Shown in pieces: positions 61,169-64,000 of a stretch of 64,000 bases of DNA; positions within the stretch are counted from its first letter, which is position 1, and every line of letters begins with the position of its first letter. Where the stretch lies: NCBI GenBank assembly GCA_964524145.1, contig CAZGCA010000006.1, positions 1 to 64,000 of the forward strand, in the 5' to 3' direction. The notes under the pieces were generated by a model, which saw only the letters and a program-made list of their open reading frames with translations, had not been told where the DNA came from and did no database searches. The DNA is from CAZGCA01 sp964524145 (GTDB lineage Bacteria; Hydrogenedentota; CAZGCA01). Made by a program: the position numbers and the translations under genes.

Positions 61169-62286
61169 CTGCGCACCTGCCACAGCAGTGTTCTGAATAT
61201 CGGCGCGCTGTTGAAATCTGCTCGCGCTACGACGGCACGCGCTTCTACCCTTGTTCCCTTGTACAGCGAGCTGATGTTGACCGAGAACCGGTCCGAGCCA
61301 AAACTGGCCATGCTGTTTGCAGCCTCCGCGTTCGGTAGCATTGCTCTTGCCGCAAAATCCTCCCTCGTAAACGGCGCCGACGACCGCTCGGCGATAATCC
61401 GATCTGCCGTGCCAATGTTATCGGGCGCCAACATAGCGCGAATCACCAGCGGATTCGCAGTGTTGACGTTAACCTTCTTCTTTACGTTACCATAAACGGT
61501 GAGATATGTCCACAGGCCGAGCACGAGCGGTCCTTCCACCTCCGATTCGCCAAGCTCGAACTCGCTCATAAAGTCCAACCTCGACTCGCCGAGTTCCTCA
61601 CCCGTCCCTTCAAGATCTTCGCCCGGTTCCGGCAGCTCAACCGGCTTACCCCATACGAGTTTCTCGCTGAACCTTGCGACGAGCGCCAGCTCGGCTATCG
61701 AGTCGAGTGGCGCGTTCTTGCAGCTGTATGGTTGTTCCAGATTGCTGTAGTAGTCCTGCTCGGCACCGCCCCCACCCTGAAACGGCTCGTTGTCGTAGTC
61801 AATCCAGTCCACAATAGCGCCAACCATAAGCGGGTCGAGCCCGAGATCGGTGAAGAGGTGGCGCATCCTGAGAATCTGTCGTTCGTCGGGTATTCCCGTC
61901 TCGAGACTCACGAGCGAGTTGACGTTTATCTTACCGTCTTCGTCGTCTATGCGCACGTACACGAGCCCATCGTCGCCTATCGGCAGAATGGGTATCGCCT
62001 GCGCCCAGGGCTCTTCGAGCGAGTCAAGCGTCTGTCCCGGCGGGAAGTTCGCCAGATCTTCGAGCAGGTCGTTTCTCAGCACGGCCAAGCCATGGTTCAT
62101 ACCTGATTTCGCGGCGTAGTGCCCTTGCAGATCGTCGACGGCGTTCTGAGCAAGGGCCGCATCAACACGAACCTGGTACGCAAAGTCGACAACGACAAGC
62201 GTGAGCAACGCGATCACTACCAGGCAGAGTATCAGCGCCACGCCTCGGTTGTCGTTAAGAGGAAACATCGCGTATCGTCCTAACAT
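61165..62286 (-). CDS. gspK: GspK pseudopilin tip protein, normal size
   Basis: 373 residues from the ATG at 62286 (AGAGG 8 bases upstream), shortly after the gspJ stop; the frame extends far upstream but overlaps gspJ. NDNRG then VALILCLVVIALLTLVVVDFAYQVRV is the GspK prepilin helix lacking Glu +5. The GspK domain shows YAAKSGMNHGLAVLRNDLLED, VRIDDEDGKINVNSLV, FTDLGLDPLMVGAIVDWIDYDNEP, YSCKNAPLDSIAELALV and KKKVNVNTANPLVIRAML, the classic N-x-N-T-A and D-W-x-D motifs. It forms the quasi-helical tip with GspI and GspJ. Confidence 0.93.
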   Translation of the reverse strand: MLGRYAMFPLNDNRGVALILCLVVIALLTLVVVDFAYQVRVDAALAQNAVDDLQGHYAAKSGMNHGLAVLRNDLLEDLANFPPGQTLDSLEEPWAQAIPILPIGDDGLVYVRIDDEDGKINVNSLVSLETGIPDERQILRMRHLFTDLGLDPLMVGAIVDWIDYDNEPFQGGGGAEQDYYSNLEQPYSCKNAPLDSIAELALVARFSEKLVWGKPVELPEPGEDLEGTGEELGESRLDFMSEFELGESEVEGPLVLGLWTYLTVYGNVKKKVNVNTANPLVIRAMLAPDNIGTADRIIAERSSAPFTREDFAARAMLPNAEAANSMASFGSDRFSVNISSLYKGTRVEARAVVARADFNSAPIFRTLLWQVRR

Positions 62287-62297
62287 CTGCCGGCCTC

Positions 62298-63278
62298 TCA
62301 ACGGGGGCGTACACGCCTCGAGCGCTCGCCACCCGTGCGCCCAGCAGGTCGCGACAAATCTCCCGTCACGCCCGGTTGTCCCAGCATCGCAAAACCGCCC
62401 ACGGGACCTATGCCCCGCGCGGCGAACACTTCCGCAATCTCCGGCGTTATCCCGACGCCGAGCGGCAGCACAACGATCGTCGAGAAATCGGCGAGCATCT
62501 CTGTATCGGTCGACCCGAGTTCCAACCGTTCTCCCTCCTCCGCCCAAACGCTCTCGGGAAAGTAAGCCTCTATCTTGACGGCCCACGGCAGGAGTCCCGT
62601 TACGTTCGAGTCCCATTCGTCGACCCAATCGATACCGTCGAAGTACTGAAGATTGAAGCTTCCCAGTTCGACCATCCACGAGGATTCCTCGTCAAAACCA
62701 AGCTCGTCGTCTTCGTCCAGACCCATGTCTCTGTCGTCGTATTCGCGCTCTTCGTCGGATTCCGGTCGCGGGGAGAGTATCGGCCGCTCCGTGACGGCCA
62801 GCGTCAATGGCCCTTCCTCATCGCCCTCGTCACGGAACAGCCCCTCCTCATCGTCCAGGCCGGGACCGCTCATGATGTAGGATACCTCCTTCAGTCCCCC
62901 GCCGACCGCACTACCGCTTAGCGGAGCTGCCGTGCTGAAAAATCGTACCGAGTCAGCATGCTCCTGCTCATCGCTCTCTTTGTCCTCGCCAACAAAGAAC
63001 ACCGCCTGGTTCGTGAGGTCGTACACCAGGAAGGCCGCAGCGAGATTCTCGGTCAGCCGTCTCAGCAAAAAGTTTATCTGCTGTACTTCCGGACGTTTGC
63101 TGCGCAAGTTTTCCACCGAGTTGCTGACCGACGAAAACATCGTGTAGACAATTCCCATTACTATGGCCAATATCGCTATCGCGATGAGTATCTCGAGAAT
63201 CGTGAACCCCGAACATCTGCCGGTCTCGCGTTGGCCGGCGCGTCGAGATGCGGGCACAATACCGTTTGTCACAGCCAT
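62298..63278 (-). CDS. gspJ: GspJ-like minor prepilin
   Basis: 326 residues. The leader of about 23 residues ends RCSG; the helix FTILEILIAIAILAIVMGIVYTMFSSVSNSVENLR has Glu +5 and the GspJ-like stalk. The head contains a strongly acidic segment (about 120-200: DDEEGLFRDEGDEEGP, DEEREYDDRDMGLDEDDELGFDEE), then FNLQYFDGIDWVDEWDSNVTGLLPWAVKIEAYFPE, the characteristic GspJ motif (F.Y.DG..W...W......LP..V.I). The C-terminal 80 residues are Gly/Arg-rich and probably disordered. The gene precedes gspK in H-I-J-K-L-M order. Confidence 0.88.
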   Translation of the reverse strand: MAVTNGIVPASRRAGQRETGRCSGFTILEILIAIAILAIVMGIVYTMFSSVSNSVENLRSKRPEVQQINFLLRRLTENLAAAFLVYDLTNQAVFFVGEDKESDEQEHADSVRFFSTAAPLSGSAVGGGLKEVSYIMSGPGLDDEEGLFRDEGDEEGPLTLAVTERPILSPRPESDEEREYDDRDMGLDEDDELGFDEESSWMVELGSFNLQYFDGIDWVDEWDSNVTGLLPWAVKIEAYFPESVWAEEGERLELGSTDTEMLADFSTIVVLPLGVGITPEIAEVFAARGIGPVGGFAMLGQPGVTGDLSRPAGRTGGERSRRVRPR

Positions 63279-63288
63279 CTGTCTCGCT

Positions 63289-63651
63289 CTACGTCAGGTC
63301 GATGAAATGTGTTATCAAGGTGAACTCGCGCCCCGCCGGGCACGTAATAGTCACGGTCACCTCGTAAAACCCTGACTCGTCCGTCGACTCCGAATCGAGC
63401 CGCCACGCGTAACCTTCGTACTTTCCTTTGTACTCGCCTTCCTCTTGCTTGTCGCCGGAGAAGCCTTCGAGCTCCGCCTCGGCGAGCTTCTGCTGCGCGA
63501 GCTCACGCGCAATAACCGAGTCGCGGTATCTCTCCCAGAGCCGTATTGATGTGATCTGCGTCTGGAGAAGGATGATGCCTCCAACCGCAAGGATCGCGAT
63601 CGCCGTGAGCACCTCGAGCAACGTGAAACCGTTCCGGCGCACTCGGGTCAC
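63289..63651 (-). CDS. gspI: GspI-like minor prepilin
   Basis: 120 residues, typical GspI length. It starts with GTG overlapping the previous stop (GTGA). The leader TRVRRNG precedes FTLLEVLTAIAILAVGGIILLQTQITSI (Glu +5). The stalk WERYRDSVIARELAQQKLAEAELEGF matches the GspI pattern (...A..LA.....E). The beta domain ends FYEVTVTITCPAGREFTLITHFIDL. It is linked to the GspH-like gene before and gspJ after (10 bases). Confidence 0.88.
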   Translation of the reverse strand: MTRVRRNGFTLLEVLTAIAILAVGGIILLQTQITSIRLWERYRDSVIARELAQQKLAEAELEGFSGDKQEEGEYKGKYEGYAWRLDSESTDESGFYEVTVTITCPAGREFTLITHFIDLT

Positions 63652-64000
63652 AAGAGTTCCTCCTCCTCCACGCCCGTTTCGACATGGCCGCGTTCCGCCC
63701 TTGTATCTCCCGAGATAGGATCGAATATGATGGTCATCTCTCCCCCATCGTCGTCGGCAAGATAGACTGTTGCCGCTTGTTTCAGCCCCAGCGGGGTGTA
63801 CTCGATCTCATACTCTTCCAGCGCTTCCAATTTCTCGGCTTCCTCTTCCTCATCAATGGGTATACCGGTCCCGCCGAACTCTATGCCCGCAAAGGCTATC
63901 CCCTCGGGCAGCGATCTGCGCTGGAGAAAGGTGGTGAAGATCTCTTCTCCCTCTTCCTCATCATCTTCGTCCGACCCCTCCTCGTCGAGGTCGAACCGGG
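63648..64000 (-). CDS. gspH: GspH-like prepilin, C-terminal part (gene continues beyond the window)
   Basis: About 116 residues read from the window edge, open at the 5' end. They include a highly acidic stretch (EDDEEEGEE), FTTFLQRRSLPEGIAFAGIEFGG, more acidic residues, then YTPLGLKQAATVYLADDDGGEMTIIFDPISGDTRAERG. The pattern LP..I.f...ef, then a F/YTPLG strand, then a final DP..G turn, is that of the GspH/FimT beta domain. Its position directly before gspI agrees. The N-terminal prepilin helix would lie outside the window. The TTG at 63830 is not the start. Confidence 0.75.
   Translation of the reverse strand, partial: RFDLDEEGSDEDDEEEGEEIFTTFLQRRSLPEGIAFAGIEFGGTGIPIDEEEEAEKLEALEEYEIEYTPLGLKQAATVYLADDDGGEMTIIFDPISGDTRAERGHVETGVEEEELL

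Noticed and set aside
62287..62679. A 131-codon N-terminal extension of the normal-size GspK
   Set aside because: It overlaps gspJ in another frame and is Arg-rich junk; the ATG at 62286 fits a prepilin leader.

Overview
The window reads as a piece of a draft or metagenome-assembled genome from an uncultured, GC-rich, two-membraned bacterium. It contains a 100-base N gap. An outer membrane is implied by the Kdo transferase WaaA, a secretin, and type II secretion / type IV pilus (T2SS/T4P) parts. Long exoproteins carrying right-handed beta-helices, IPT/TIG domains and dockerin-like repeats, many prepilins, a DUF1559-like prepilin and dispersed repeats translating as CHSERSEG all resemble what is known from Hydrogenedentota, Planctomycetota and related lineages. 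The phylum cannot be fixed without a search. No rRNA, tRNA or CRISPR array was seen.

Region by region. (1) 90-3569: secreted beta-helix protein with its own promoter. 3692-9703: compact minus-strand T2SS/T4P-like operon (two GspF, one GspE, four prepilin-like proteins). (2) 9829-10614: a REP-associated tyrosine transposase with its REP hairpins, then glycyl-tRNA synthetase. (3) 12108-19331: a B12-type radical SAM protein, a TPR exported protein, and a coupled pair of a membrane spermidine-synthase-like protein and an exported transglutaminase. (4) 19779-23878: NfeD / small helical protein / NfeD-OB / flotillin FloA / Pro-Gln-rich protein operon. (5) 23942-28967: rsfS, gatB, gatA, gatC and waaA. 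(6) 29050-35736: pilus inner-membrane and secretin operon (PilM-PilN fusion, PilO-like, PilP-like, secretin) between a perfect consensus promoter and a clear intrinsic terminator. (7) 35988-43577: a PEGA + FGE-sulfatase protein and a 2014-residue beta-helix/TIG protein. (8) 43857-64000: the largest T2SS/T4P locus, in three blocks: H-I-J-K-L-M at the right edge; then PilB-PilT-PilB-GspF; then G-H-I-J and a 1809-residue GspK-like protein with lamin-tail and calcium-binding-like motifs.

Together the window encodes three assembly ATPases, one retraction ATPase, three platform proteins, one secretin, two GspL/PilM-type proteins and about thirteen prepilin-like proteins, but no prepilin peptidase. 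The simplest reading is several pseudopili sharing parts. The giant K-like protein would cap one of them, and the neighbouring giant beta-helix/TIG proteins are candidate cargo or surface partners. This is inference from co-location. A second theme is dispersed repeats: they form the N-terminal leaders of both giant proteins and supply the stop codons of several genes.
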